From Folioceros fuciformis (Eukaryota; Anthocerotophyta; Anthocerotopsida; Anthocerotales): a DNA stretch of 64,000 bases. The DNA is taken from positions 103,661 through 167,660 of the forward strand of contig JBNGIO010006150.1 in assembly GCA_049999805.1 (NCBI GenBank), given 5' to 3'. The notes below the pieces were generated by a model. That model saw only the letters and a program-made list of their open reading frames with translations. It searched no databases and was not told where the DNA came from. The translations under genes were made by a program, and so were the position numbers. Numbering within the stretch: the first letter of the stretch is position 1; every line of letters starts with the position of its first letter. Positions 20,847-32,233 of this stretch are shown piece by piece.

Positions 20847-21810
20847 ATGGTGCTGTGGGAGCTGACGTTGGCCACGGCCTATGTGCTAGGGCTGAAGAGG
20901 ACGTATCGGATTGCCCTCCGTTTGCAGCGAAAATTGCTGAGCCAGAGGTTTCCTCGCGTGCGCGGCTTTGTATACAGGTATGTGGTTCTCCAAACCCACG
21001 TATCAAGTCGTGGCAGTGATTGAGTGGCAAGCACGGTAGCCTGCTCGGATTGTTTGTCCGAGCGCATGGCAGATCTGGGCAGCACTCTCTAGAGTCTTTT
21101 TTTCGCTGGAAGCGATTGTTGGAGATGAGGACATTGCTGGGAATTGGAGAGTCAACTTAGTTGTGTTCTGTTGCAGGAGGACTCGGGATGTATTTTCTGT
21201 TGCTATAAGAGTTCACAAAGAGATTCAGCAGAGAGATATAGCGATTGGAAAGAGCGTGGGGAACCGCGTCTTGAGGTTTTTGGATCGCGTTCGACCCCAG
21301 GCCAACATCAGAGGCAATGCCAGCGGTACGACCTCCGTGCCAAGAATTGAGCACGGCCGAAGCAGTGCAGGATCGAAAGGTGCGTCTGGTAGTGGCAGGC
21401 ATGCTCGCGCTGTCAGCAAGGCTGAGGGTGCAACGTCTTCTGTGGATCATGTTGACCGGCATCACACGGTTGGCCTTTCCAGAGCGTCGGTGAGGAGTAG
21501 GATAACTGATGGACTTAGTAGATTCAGGCAGAGGCCTGCCACACGCTCGTTGCCGGTGATTGCGTTGGGACTCTGGTGGCAACCTGTGAGAAGACAAATG
21601 GAAATGGTTTTACCCAACAGGAGTGTCGTAGATTGCATCGGGTGGTCATCTTGGCATCGTCTTCCGGCATCTGCGGCTGGGCAGCTTCAATCATTCGAAG
21701 TTTCCAGAAGGATGGGCTCGGCAGCCGGTAGCTTGTATCGCCCGGATATTGCCGGATTGATTTACAGATCTGAGGGAGTTATTAGGGCCTTCTCTCCCAG
21801 ACAGCGGTGA
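20847..21810 (+). CDS. conserved plant protein of unknown function with hydrophobic N-terminus
   Basis: Two exons, 20847-20977 and 21177-21810, are joined at phase 2 across a 199-bp GT-AG intron, giving 254 residues. The start is the ATG of MVLWELTLATAYVLGLKR. The N-terminal 20 residues are hydrophobic and followed by a basic amphipathic stretch (TYRIALRLQRKLL). After the splice come RRTRDVFSVAIRVHKEIQQR and a conserved-looking VLRFLDRVRPQANIRG. The second half is Ser/Arg-rich and probably disordered. I recall similar uncharacterised plant proteins with the same WELTLATAY...LKRTY opening, but I cannot name the family. A membrane-anchored location is possible from the first segment. Confidence 0.7.
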
Positions 21811-22515
21811 TGCCATGCACGCCCCGTTTCACTACCAGTGCCTAGCTCAAGTGAATTTTTATCCAGGAACCATTGCTCGGCAGGGTGGGATTGATGGTCT
21901 GCGATTTACCTCGTAGGGAGCCGAGGATGGCGCTCTGACCAGAGCTTGGTAACAGAAGATGCGACGTGGATTCACGTTCATTCTCACATTGTGCTCTCTT
22001 TTATGGTTGGTCAACTGTTTTGCGGAGCTCAGCATCGGAGTCATATCGATGAAGCAATTTTGGACGGAACGCGTTGACTGTAGTCTCAAGGGGGTCCTAC
22101 GACTCTCTTAAGGCGCCCGTTCAAACAAGCATGAAGATCCGCAGAGAAAATGAGACGAAGTACTGACTTCTGATCGTATCCGCGCCGCAAGTAGTTCACA
22201 TGATTTTGCAGGCTTTGCTAGTCTGTTCTTGCGAGAATTGATTAGGTACCCATCCACGCGATCACAGTGTAAGAGAAGAACAATGGAGCAAAATGCACTA
22301 CAATATTCTTCGCAATTGTAACGCAGGGCAAAATTTTGTTTCAACCTAGACTATCCCTGTGCCTATGTGAACAGTCGAGGCCAACTCCCATACCTGAATG
22401 GGAACAAGGACATGTCTCATGTCGAAGAGTTCTAAGGTCCTTACGAAAGGTATGTATACGCAATTACATATTGTACACGCGGAAGAAGGATTGAATGCCA
22501 CAATCCCAGGAAATG
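21811..22515. other. intergenic, no gene seen
   Basis: Convergent 3' flank between the unknown-function gene (+) and the annexin gene (-). Both 3' UTRs are expected here. No other feature is visible. Confidence 0.6.
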
Positions 22516-23948
22516 TCATCCATTCCCAACCAGTGTAACCAAAAACTGTCTATAAGCTCCAGATGTATCGTGTGAGATCATGTACTCCAATGTTTTGCCG
22601 TAGGATTTTAGAAATTCATCCTTGATGTACAACATGTCAACCTCAGCCCGTGTGACCACCAGTCGGATAAGTCTGTTATCGTCCGTTCCAAGGCCTTTCA
22701 TGGATTTGTACAGAGCCTGTATGAGATGGAAAATGGACGACGTCAGAAACACTCTGAACAGCACATACCCAGCTGAGGCAGGAACTGGCAAAGCTAATGA
22801 CATCAAGGGGGAGACGTACCTTTGCAAAGTAGTTTGCTGGATACACAGCGCGTACAACAGCTCGTAACGCTTTCCTGAAGTGGCCTGAGGTGTTTTTCTT
22901 CACCGCCTGCAGTTCCATCTCATTTCCTGAGTCCATCTCCCAAGAAGTCACTATCTATTCGCAGAATGCCAACCTCTGCCCAAGTGCTTACCTGCTCAAA
23001 ACTATGTCTGTATGTCTGGCTATAGATACTAAAGGTGGCCACCAGTTGGGCATTGTTACGAGTGCTCAAGATCCTGATGTACGTGCACTCGCTTGTTCCA
23101 GGTCCACCCTTCCCTGCCTTCTCCAGTTCCCTAGCTTCAGACTCCGCTGTCGATATGCAGATATCCAGTGTTCCAGGTCGATTAGGATTCAAGAGGGCCA
23201 AAAGGAGCTGCAGCGAAGGGAAGGGGTGCACACGTCAGACAATATTGCAGCTTCCCACTTTGTTTCAGTGATTGCAAAACATGCCAGAGACGAATAACGC
23301 GTCTCACCTTCTCAAAATCCCCACTGGTGTCAGACCTGATGTCCATTTCAAGATTACGCCCGTACATCGTACTATACGCCTGTTTAATGAGGTTGAGCTG
23401 CCCCGGCGTTCGGGTGCAGACAACATCAATCAACGCTTTCTCATCGGTACCTGCCCCTTTCAAGGCATCCCTCAGCAGATAAGCATCCCTCTGAACGGGT
23501 TCCATCATCCATAGCAGCACAGCTTTCTGCATCATCCGAAGCATGCGAGTCTGAGAACACTCGCTGAAATGCAACTTTCGCTTCCAGCTCTCCGCCACGG
23601 TCCAGACAACCGTTACGACCCTCACCTGTAGGTTACCGTGCAGTTCCGACTTGAGCCTGTGAGTCAGCTCTTCTCCGAATATTGCCCTGTAAGCGAGAGC
23701 AAGTTCGTATCGCTGATGCGCGTTCCGACGGCCGAGTATTTCTACAACTTTTTTGTCATTGCATCCGAAACCTGCCACCGCAGAACGAAAAGCGAGAGTC
23801 ATGGCCCCGAATGCAGCATTTCCCAAGCCCAAGCCAAGCCTTCCTCAGAAGCGGGGTCCAGAGTCGAGCTCCAACCTTTGAAGGCCTTATGCAGCTCCTT
23901 AGAGTCATCGCTGCTGTTCGCGTAGCGCGGAATCACAATCGTAGCCAT
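22516..23948 (-). CDS. annexin
   Basis: Six exons (23948-23876, 23771-23626, 23526-23308, 23207-22992, 22906-22820, 22716-22516) give 313 residues, the normal plant annexin length. The start MATIVIPRYANSSDDSKELH is typical of plant annexins. There are four annexin repeats. Repeat 1 has KGFGCNDKK in place of the type II calcium loop GxGTD, so it is probably weakened. Repeat 2 has KGAGTDEKAL, and repeat 4 has KGLGTDDNRL with a matching acidic cap in SHDTSGAYR. Repeat 3 is the usual degenerate one (GKGGPGTSE). Annexins bind anionic phospholipids in a calcium-dependent way at the plasma membrane and endomembranes. All introns are short (69-104 bp) with GT-AG ends. Confidence 0.95.
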
Positions 23949-24532
23949 CAACACAGCAGCCGGGTTTCCACGCAGTCGATCTCCGATCAGCCGTGCTAGC
24001 CTCAGACAGATCGATGCCGCACGCAAAGGGAGGAAGCCACAATTGCGATCGACGCAAATGAGCCTTTGGACATTCAGATCCCGCGTTCCCCGCTCCTGGT
24101 GCACATATGTAAGCAACATAACAGAGCTCCAGGGAACCCCGTGTCGCCGACAGGCCCTGTACGGAGGCCAGCCCATGTGAACACGTGTATTAGCTCGTCC
24201 ATCGCAGGTTCTTCGCTGAGATTTCTGACAGAAAGGAAATACAATGTACTCATCGCTGTTTCAGACGCCTCGCTGGCCACGCAAATCGATGCGTCCTTTC
24301 ACGACGCGTTTCCCTGTTCAAAATTGTTCATTGTACATTATCTCGGTCCAGTTGAAGGGAACATTAACATTAACATTAATGCCATTGAATGTGAAGATGA
24401 GAAGTGGGCCATAGTCGCAAGCTGGTGGCTTCTCTTGTGGGACAAATTGGTGGGGACATCACATCCTTCTACAAGTCCTTATTCCGAATTAAATAAAATA
24501 TCATTTTACTTTAACGTCTCTTCTATGGACAC
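23949..24532. other. annexin promoter region / 3' flank of the upstream gene
   Basis: 584 bp between the annexin start and the proposed stop of the coiled-coil gene, both on the minus strand. No additional gene is supported. Confidence 0.5.
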
Positions 24533-27500
24533 TCATCTACTTACGTACTTGCCCACCTCCCCAGGCGAAGGAATTGGTATAGATTTTGGGAGCTTGTCTT
24601 CGACCAAGTGGGTCGGATTGAAATAGGCGGGAGACATGCGTCGTGGGCAAGTTAGAGGATACACGGGGCAAGCTCCGTTTGCAAACTCCTGCAAACCATG
24701 TTTTCAAGGAATCAGATGCCACCGTACTTCCCAGTATGGAGAACAGATTGCAGGACGGGAGCTTGACACGTAGCAGGTGTACCTCACATAGCAGCAGCAG
24801 AAGCGTGTCGAGATCCACAACCATACCCGATCGGGACTCTTTCAGTACTGGTTGCAAGCGTCTCAAATAAACCGGGAGCCCAACTGGAGCCGCCACGTTG
24901 TAAGCGTTACCAAGGACACAGAGTGCCAGCGCCTCAGGTATGGCTGTTGCGCCCTGATTCATACATATGGTTACCATCTGGGCTTTCATCAATCAAGACG
25001 GCACCGAAGGCGAAGAGGCTGCTCGCCAGACAGATGCTTCCTTTTCGATCGATCGGTTTAAGAACTCTAACCTGTTGCCATTCACGCACCACCGCCCGCC
25101 AGTTGACTCCCAGCAGGTGCTTGATGCAGTACAGTACCTCTAAGTGGAAACGGAAGGCTTTGTGGTCGAAAAAGGGCTGTTGTAGACCACAGAACCTGGC
25201 GAACATGCTCACCTGAGGAAAGTTGACATTTTGTTAGGAGCAGTTTGCACTCGGGGATCTCGGCACCCAATTGGTGATTTTGAATACCTTGGGATCATCT
25301 ACGTAATGTGCGCAGCTGCCCAAGCACTCCAGAACTTTCCGTGGTCCTTCTTCTAGGCCGTGAATCTGATTTTTACATCCCAGAGCATCAGATCTCGGTG
25401 CTTGGCAACCACTCCAGGATAGACGAGGTGGACGTGACCCTGCTGCTGCCATAACATACCTCTCTTAAAATGATTTGCAATTTCATGACAATTCCATCGT
25501 CTGGACGAGTCCTAGAGTTGTTAGGGATCAATTGTTGAAGCTTCTCTAGCTCGCTCACACCTTCTGCGTAGATCCTAACGGCCAGTTTAATCAGTTTCTT
25601 CCTGCTCAACGCCATATCCGCATCGTTGGACAAAGAAAGAGGAGTGGCTGCATGGATAAGTGTCTCCGCATCGATTTGCTCCAGGTCCTCCGGGACCTGC
25701 ACACAACATTTGCTCTCAGCTGAGCAGTTGTTGCATCCCAAAGTCCTTGCGTAGGCTTGTAGCTTCCTTCGAATGCAAATTTAACCTGTATGAATCTGTG
25801 CTCATATGTTGTATCTGCATAAGTCCCCAAGTCCGCGCACTGTGTCGTAGCCAGATAGGTGGGCTTAGCTAGACCTTGCTCCCAGTCATTGTGGATGCTC
25901 ATCTTCTCGATGCGTTGTTCCCACTCATCGAGAAATTTCACTTTCTTGTCCCGTGGCTGTCTAGGCTTATCTGCCTGGACTGCATCTTCCACAAGCTGAC
26001 TTGTTTCTGATTCCACATCCGCCGTCAGCTCAAGTTCATCCAAGATCTGAGTGGTTTCAGAATCCACTTTCGCCTTGAAGACGTGCTCATCTGCGCACTG
26101 CTTGCGGATGATCTGCTCTTTCCTTTTATTTTCCTTCAACACTAGCTCCGCCAGTTGGACAAGTTCGGCAAGGCCAGTTTTGAGCAAAGCCACCTGCTTC
26201 GTGATCCTTCTAAGAGCACTGCTTTCCTCTGCCCACACACAACGCATCTGTTCCCGAGCGATGATTGGATGGTTACTTGTTTACTCATCTGGACCCTGAT
26301 GGCCGTACGTCTCACCTATCTCAAGTATCGAGCCCGTCTGGCCAAAGAAATGGGCACCCATATGTACCTGAATGAACAGATCATCCTCAAAGGACCTGCT
26401 TTCAGCAATAAGTTGTTCTTCAGTCTCCACCCTGTTCTTCAGATCAATGGCCAACTGAGCCCTGTAGAACTGCACTGTCATGATTCGAGTGTAAGCGACC
26501 AACTCTGCAGATCCAGTACGTTCGTGCAAAGCATGAAATACTTGCCTGATTGGACTTCTTTAGCAAAGCAGACTTTAGCCTCAGCAGCAATGGCGGTTCA
26601 CTGCCCCAAAGACTCACGCATCAGTGAATTAAGCCATACAGTCAATCGCATATGCCGCCGTGCAGGGTATCAGATCTGTACCTTTTCACAGTACCTATGT
26701 ATGTAAGGTGTGACTGAGCTGCAACTGACTCAATATTCGTGATGTCAACTGTTTGGCCGTGATGAGGGTCACCATAGCCCACAGATGGGTCCAAACATTC
26801 GATGTGTGACTTTGCATCAATCAAATTTTTGAAGAACGCCCGCGCGTACCAGACAAGCTGATGAGCACTATGGAGATCTCGTACCAGGACTTCGTTTGCT
26901 TTCTCCAGTTCCACAACGTGGTTCTGTAGAATTATCCCAGTTAGGGCTGCAATGGACTACTGACTGTAGCTGCTCAGTCCGCAGCCAGTTGTAACAGTCA
27001 CCACAAGCTCAGCCTATTTAGTTGCTCTCAAACAGCATAGCAGACCAACAGAGTGGGAGCACCTCTGACTCCCTGAGCTGAACATCCATGGACATGGTGT
27101 CATGATTACTGGCCAAGTATGCTTGTATGGCACAATCTCTCTCCTCTTTCTCGAATACTAACTCCTGAGAAAGCCTAACAACCTGCAGAATTATGCCCTC
27201 TCAATACACACATAAATTGACCTACTTATTTTAAAGAATCGGTCAAGGGCAAAAAACGATCTTAACATGTGCCTGTTTTACGAGTCATGGGTAGAATCAG
27301 AGAACTAACCTGTGCCTGCAACTCCTGAACCTCATCTTTGAGCTTTGACATTTCATCCTTGTCTGCTGCGACCGTCAGCTGCAGAAGTCGCATCTGCAGA
27401 TTGTGATACAATTAGTTTAGGACCAAGTCACTATTGTACCTGTGTTCTTTTGCTGGACATCAGAAGACACCTCGAGGCTAGTGACTGGCGAAATACTGTG

Positions 27501-30500
27501 TGTTTATGCATGAGTGGGTGTAAAAGTCGTACCTTTTCTGTCATGTCTTCGTGATCCTTCAACAGTGCTATGCTTTCCTCATGGGCCTGAGGCAATGACA
27601 AGAACCATGAGACAAACAGCATCCTTATTAGAATCTCTGGGCCTAAAAGCACAAAGATTTCACCTGCGAAGCCCTCTCCTCTTGATGTTGAAAATCTTGC
27701 ACAAGGGTAGTTATTCTGTCTTGCAAATCCTGTAGAGCTACATTAACTTAAGGCTTGTAGTCAAATTGACCCTGGCAGTTGTGAAAGACATGAAGCACAC
27801 GTTATCCTCTTACAGTGATGAAGTTTTTTTCACTTTCAAGCTCTTCATCTTTCTTGTCCAACAATGCCTGTGTTTGGAGGTCCTTGCTAGCTGCTTCGGC
27901 CTTTTCATACTCCAAAGTTCTTGAAAGTCGTTTGCAGGCTGTCGTCTGTTCAAATAGCTGCACTTCTAGATCTCTCCTTTCCTTTGTCTCCATTTCCAAT
28001 CTAAAGCAGCAGATCGGCACAGGGATCAGACCACAGTGCAAAGTTTGCCACTGCCATTGACTTCAATGCACACACAAAATTTTTGATGAAACAAAGTTCT
28101 ACCACCTTCTTTCAACCATGGTATGTTTCCTCCACGTGGACTTGAAGACGTTTCTTAGACTCCGAATGTGCTGACTGGCCGCAATGACTATTTTCTGTGT
28201 CTTGATTAATATGTCACAACTATCCCAATCTGAAGCCAGTAGATCATCAAGACATTCAAATGCCTCGCCAAGGGCCATGGACATTTCATCTGTAGCTAAT
28301 GGGTCTGTCCGAGTTAATGAATCAATGCTCTTTCGAGCCTCAGCTACAAACAATGCGTCATTTGCACTCCCAAGGTGACATAGTCGCTGAGAAATTTTGT
28401 GCTGACATATTGGGTCCTCCGTTAAGCTGCTATGTAGCTGCTCAGCTACATTACTCATAATCTCTATCCCACCAAGAAGTTCAGATGTTCTTTTCTTCTC
28501 CTGGTGATAGAGGTTCTCCATACCCAAAACAGACTGTTCAAGAAACTTGCTCCTCTGCATCAGCTCAATGCAAACGCAAGAAAACATTAAGGCACTTTTT
28601 TAAAAGAGTAGTGGATAATGTATACACGAGAGGTGTGGAAGGTGCCCTACATTTTCGTGTTCAGTGACTTTGTTTTCTGTTCCCAATAGTGCACATTCAA
28701 ACGTTTGCCCCTTCTTCTCTAGCTGTGCGCACTCTTTGAACAACTTTTCGTGCAAAACCTCAATATCCGAACACCTCTGTGCAGAGCATCCAAAGCACAT
28801 GCCTCAAGGAAAAAAGCCATCGCAGAGGAGGCTTTCATAAAGGAGCGCACAGGCAAGGACTTTCAGGAAAGAAAATTACCTTTTGCAGGTCTCGGTACTT
28901 CACTTTTGTTTCTTCGTGCCAATCCCTTTCTCGTTCTAGTTCTTCCTCCACAGCTTCTAGTTGTGAAAGCTTCATCTTTGCGTCCAGAAACTCTGCTTTC
29001 TGGGCCATGTATGCGGCGTCCATTCTCTGATCGCCCCAACGTATGTCATTTACACTTGTGAACCTTTCTCTTCGGTGCTTAGTGCAATGACTAGCTTGAG
29101 GATTTCCTTGCAACATAAAAAAGCTCACCTGGTTCGTGCACGTTTCATCATCAAGCTCCGTCTGCAGAAGCAAACTCTGCCATATCAGATGCATCGAATG
29201 CTGACAGGTTACGTCCACCAACAAAAATTGGGTGGCAAATCAGTGCCTGAAGTCTCGTGACCAAAGCTGCTTCCTCTTCTGCCCTTTGAACAGCAACTTT
29301 TTCTGACCGGCGTAATATATGCAGCTCAGCTTGCAGGGTCTCGTATTGCTGAAGGATTGTCTTTGCAGCAGCAGCCTGCTGACCAGCTTCGGTCTCAGCT
29401 TCAAAACGAAGTGAGCTGTCCCGTTGTGATACTAAGATCAGGCCCTCTGGGCATTAAGCACCCCAAAATTTCAAACTACATGCAGCATTTTGAGGCAACA
29501 CAAGGGGAAATTGAGGTTTATCATGGAGCTAACTCTGAGGAGCGTACGGAGACAAAGGATTTTGACTCACATTTCTTTGTTGAGTGCTCTTTCCAGGCCT
29601 ATTTCTGCAGGATGAACAAATAGACAATCGTTAGCAATCCAACTTCAGAGTCGAGACGGCAAGAAAATACAACAGGACAGTCAAAACCAGCACATGGGCA
29701 CACAACCATTAGGTGAGGGCTACTCTGAAAGAAAATGGATTATGTACTAGTTTGTATCAAATCTGTTATCTGATCTTGAAACCGTGGTTGATCGTCCTTT
29801 GCTTCCTGCAATTCTTTCTCAAGTTTTGATATCCTTGTTGTTAAGTTCCTTTGCACAAATTCACTGGAATATTGCTCCTGTATTCATTACAAACCGTTGA
29901 CGTGGTGGACCTCTAAAGTTTTCCAACAAACTATTTCAGCACAACTACACCAGAAACTAGCTGGTAGTCTGAAGTAGACCTGTTCCAGCGCTGTTTCAGA
30001 AGAGGAAAGCTTCTCATGTAACTTTTTCTCCTCTTCCCCAAAACATGACAGCTCCACCTGGAAAACATTAATATCAGCACAAACTCAAGTTCAGCTCTCC
30101 AACTTCGATCAAGGGGGCCTGAGAAGAGTGCCTTCAACTGTCCTTCCAGCCTCTGTATCTCGCTTTGCAATGCTTCAAGTTGACCGTTGAATTCCATAAT
30201 CTTCAGTGCATTCACAAGGTGGAAATAGTGTGTCCAAACTGTCCACAGTAGCTGTGATCGCTCTTTGCAGTTCAATTCTACCTGAGAATTTCCAAAACCT
30301 GCAGGTCAGCTTCCTGTTGCCGTTCCTCTCAATGGGGCAGAATCACAGGAAGCTCACCTGCCTAACAATTTCACAAAACGCCGTGTTGTAAACAACCAGA
30401 GCTGCCTCTGCCATGGCTATACCGTTTCTGCTGGTGGTGGTGTCATCTTCATTATCCCTTCTCAGTCCTTTCATAGAAGCAGCCTGTACATGGCAAGCAG

Positions 30501-31541
30501 CAGGTGCAGCAGCAGGGAACCGAATCTGCTCTACGTTCAATAATATGCCAGCTAGCCACTGCTCCAGCATGAGCACATCCTCTCTACGAGTAGGGCAAGC
30601 TGATGGGAAGATAACATGCTGCCACTGGCCTGTGAAGATGCAAAAGACAAGTTCACATGCACTGAAAGCAGAAAAGGAAACAACAAAGAAACGTCAAGCT
30701 TGAGCACTTGAATGCACGTACCTGTTGGCTGGTAGACCACTTCATTGACCTTCTCATCACGAATGTAGATCGGATGGTCTTCTGCGTACTGTACTAGACT
30801 CTTGATCCAAGTGAGATCGGAGTGCTCAGTTCTCACTCTCCAAGTGACTGAAGCAGAACCCGCGCCTTTGGGGACCTCACCACTATTTTCAGTAGAATTC
30901 CCCTGAAACAAACCGCAGAACACGGATTGTAGACTCGACTACAGACCTCAGGCTGCCGTGACCAAGCAGGCTGAAAATTTTACTCCTCACCTGCTCAGCA
31001 AACCGTACCCGAGGTCCTGCTGCAGCAGTCGCTGGACGCTGCTGCTGGGTGCAGCCCTCTGCCATTGAGTCACTTTCACCCTAATCATCACAGTTTTGCA
31101 ACGGTACTCAAGAACAAAACATGCTATTCACGACCAAGCCAGGGTTTGAGACGAGTTACAGAATCTCACCTGCAGCATATCTTTAGGGGAAGCGAGCACG
31201 ATGTTCCCCAATCTAGCGTTGCTTCTAAGACCCTTGGCAATGTACTCCTTAGCCAAATCAGGCACCACATTTCCACCATCATCTTTCGGACTTTTGCTGA
31301 TCAGCTCAGGCTTCTTCCTGTCCGCACCCTTGGGGATGTTTGACAGTTTGAACGCAGATTTATCTCGACCAGCAGTAGGCTCCCCTGCACCAGCATCCAC
31401 CCCCCTTGCCGGTGCCCTCCCAGGGCTGCCAGGTTTCCGTGAGAGCAGGCCTTCGGCGGCTTCATTTGCGATGCCGGAACGTAGACTCTCCCACTGCTCA
31501 TTGATGGCTCTGACGGCCCTGCTCCAGGAAGCCCGTATCAT
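24533..31541 (-). CDS. long coiled-coil protein resembling AXDND1 (axonemal dynein light-chain-domain protein)
   Basis: A multi-exon gene (about two dozen exons), read by phase from the ATG at 31541. The first exons are 31541-31170, 31080-30991, 30902-30722, 30629-30358, 30281-30132 and 30057-29980; the proposed last exon is 24688-24533. The N-terminus is basic and Pro/Gly/Ala-rich. The next part (SLVQYAEDHPIYIRDEKVNE, then EQWLAGILLNVEQIRF) leads into NTAFCEIVRQVELNCKERSQ LLW, which resembles the axonemal dynein light-chain domain (p28-like FxEIIRQVxxxCxERGxLL). Long heptad-rich coiled coils follow. A Cys/Trp-containing C-terminal segment (25.2-24.9 kb) is unassigned. Internal exons between 29.9 and 25.1 kb were not all fixed to the base. 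The intron 30131-30058 appears to have a GC donor. The expected role is in sperm flagella, by inference only; the domain call is the weakest step. Confidence 0.6.
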
Positions 31542-32233
31542 TTAAGCACAAGGCGATGCTAGTCTGAGCTTCAGGAGGGCCCTGGAATCCCAGAGTTGGA
31601 CAAAAGCTTGAGACAAAGGCTAACTTGGCACGCAGATCTCTGCTGCCGGACCAAGCAGTCGAGGGTCTCCTGCTTTGCAACAAGCTGTGGCGAGGCTCAG
31701 GAATTGGCTCGATTGTTCGTAATTCCTTCTCAGTCGCCACCCGCACTTCCATCTCCCGAGCTTCGCTGTGTGGATAAGAAAGGCGGAAAGATTGTTCTCC
31801 TCCTGCCGCCCGCTTTCACCGCTCGGGGACACCACACCAAGCCAAACTTCCAGACGACAACGGAACGTGAGCCGTCCGATGCGAACCGTTACAAGCAACG
31901 GGCTTTTGGTACAAATTTCTCTCTCGTACGTAACAAAGACACCCAAAGATACCTTGTAAGAAAAAACGCGACCCCATCCCCATTACTTTAAACATGACTT
32001 CGCTTCCTGGCTTCCACGTATCGAATGTGAACAAGTGCAATTAGGTCATGGGGGGACAGGGTCCTCACCGGACTTCTGTTACTGATCTCCCCCTCAGTAA
32101 CAGCTCAGTCTGACTTCATCACCTGGGTGTGTTTTGTTAGCAGTACGTGACACACCACGACACAGTGCCATAGGAGGAGGTGGCTGCGATGTTCCTACCC
32201 CTGCTGCCAGAAGCTTGCAAGCACTAGATATCT
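31542..32233. other. intergenic, upstream of coiled-coil gene
   Basis: 692 bp between the start of the coiled-coil gene and the stop of the glucosaminidase gene. Minus-strand open frames here lack family resemblance. An additional 5' exon cannot be excluded. Confidence 0.45.
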
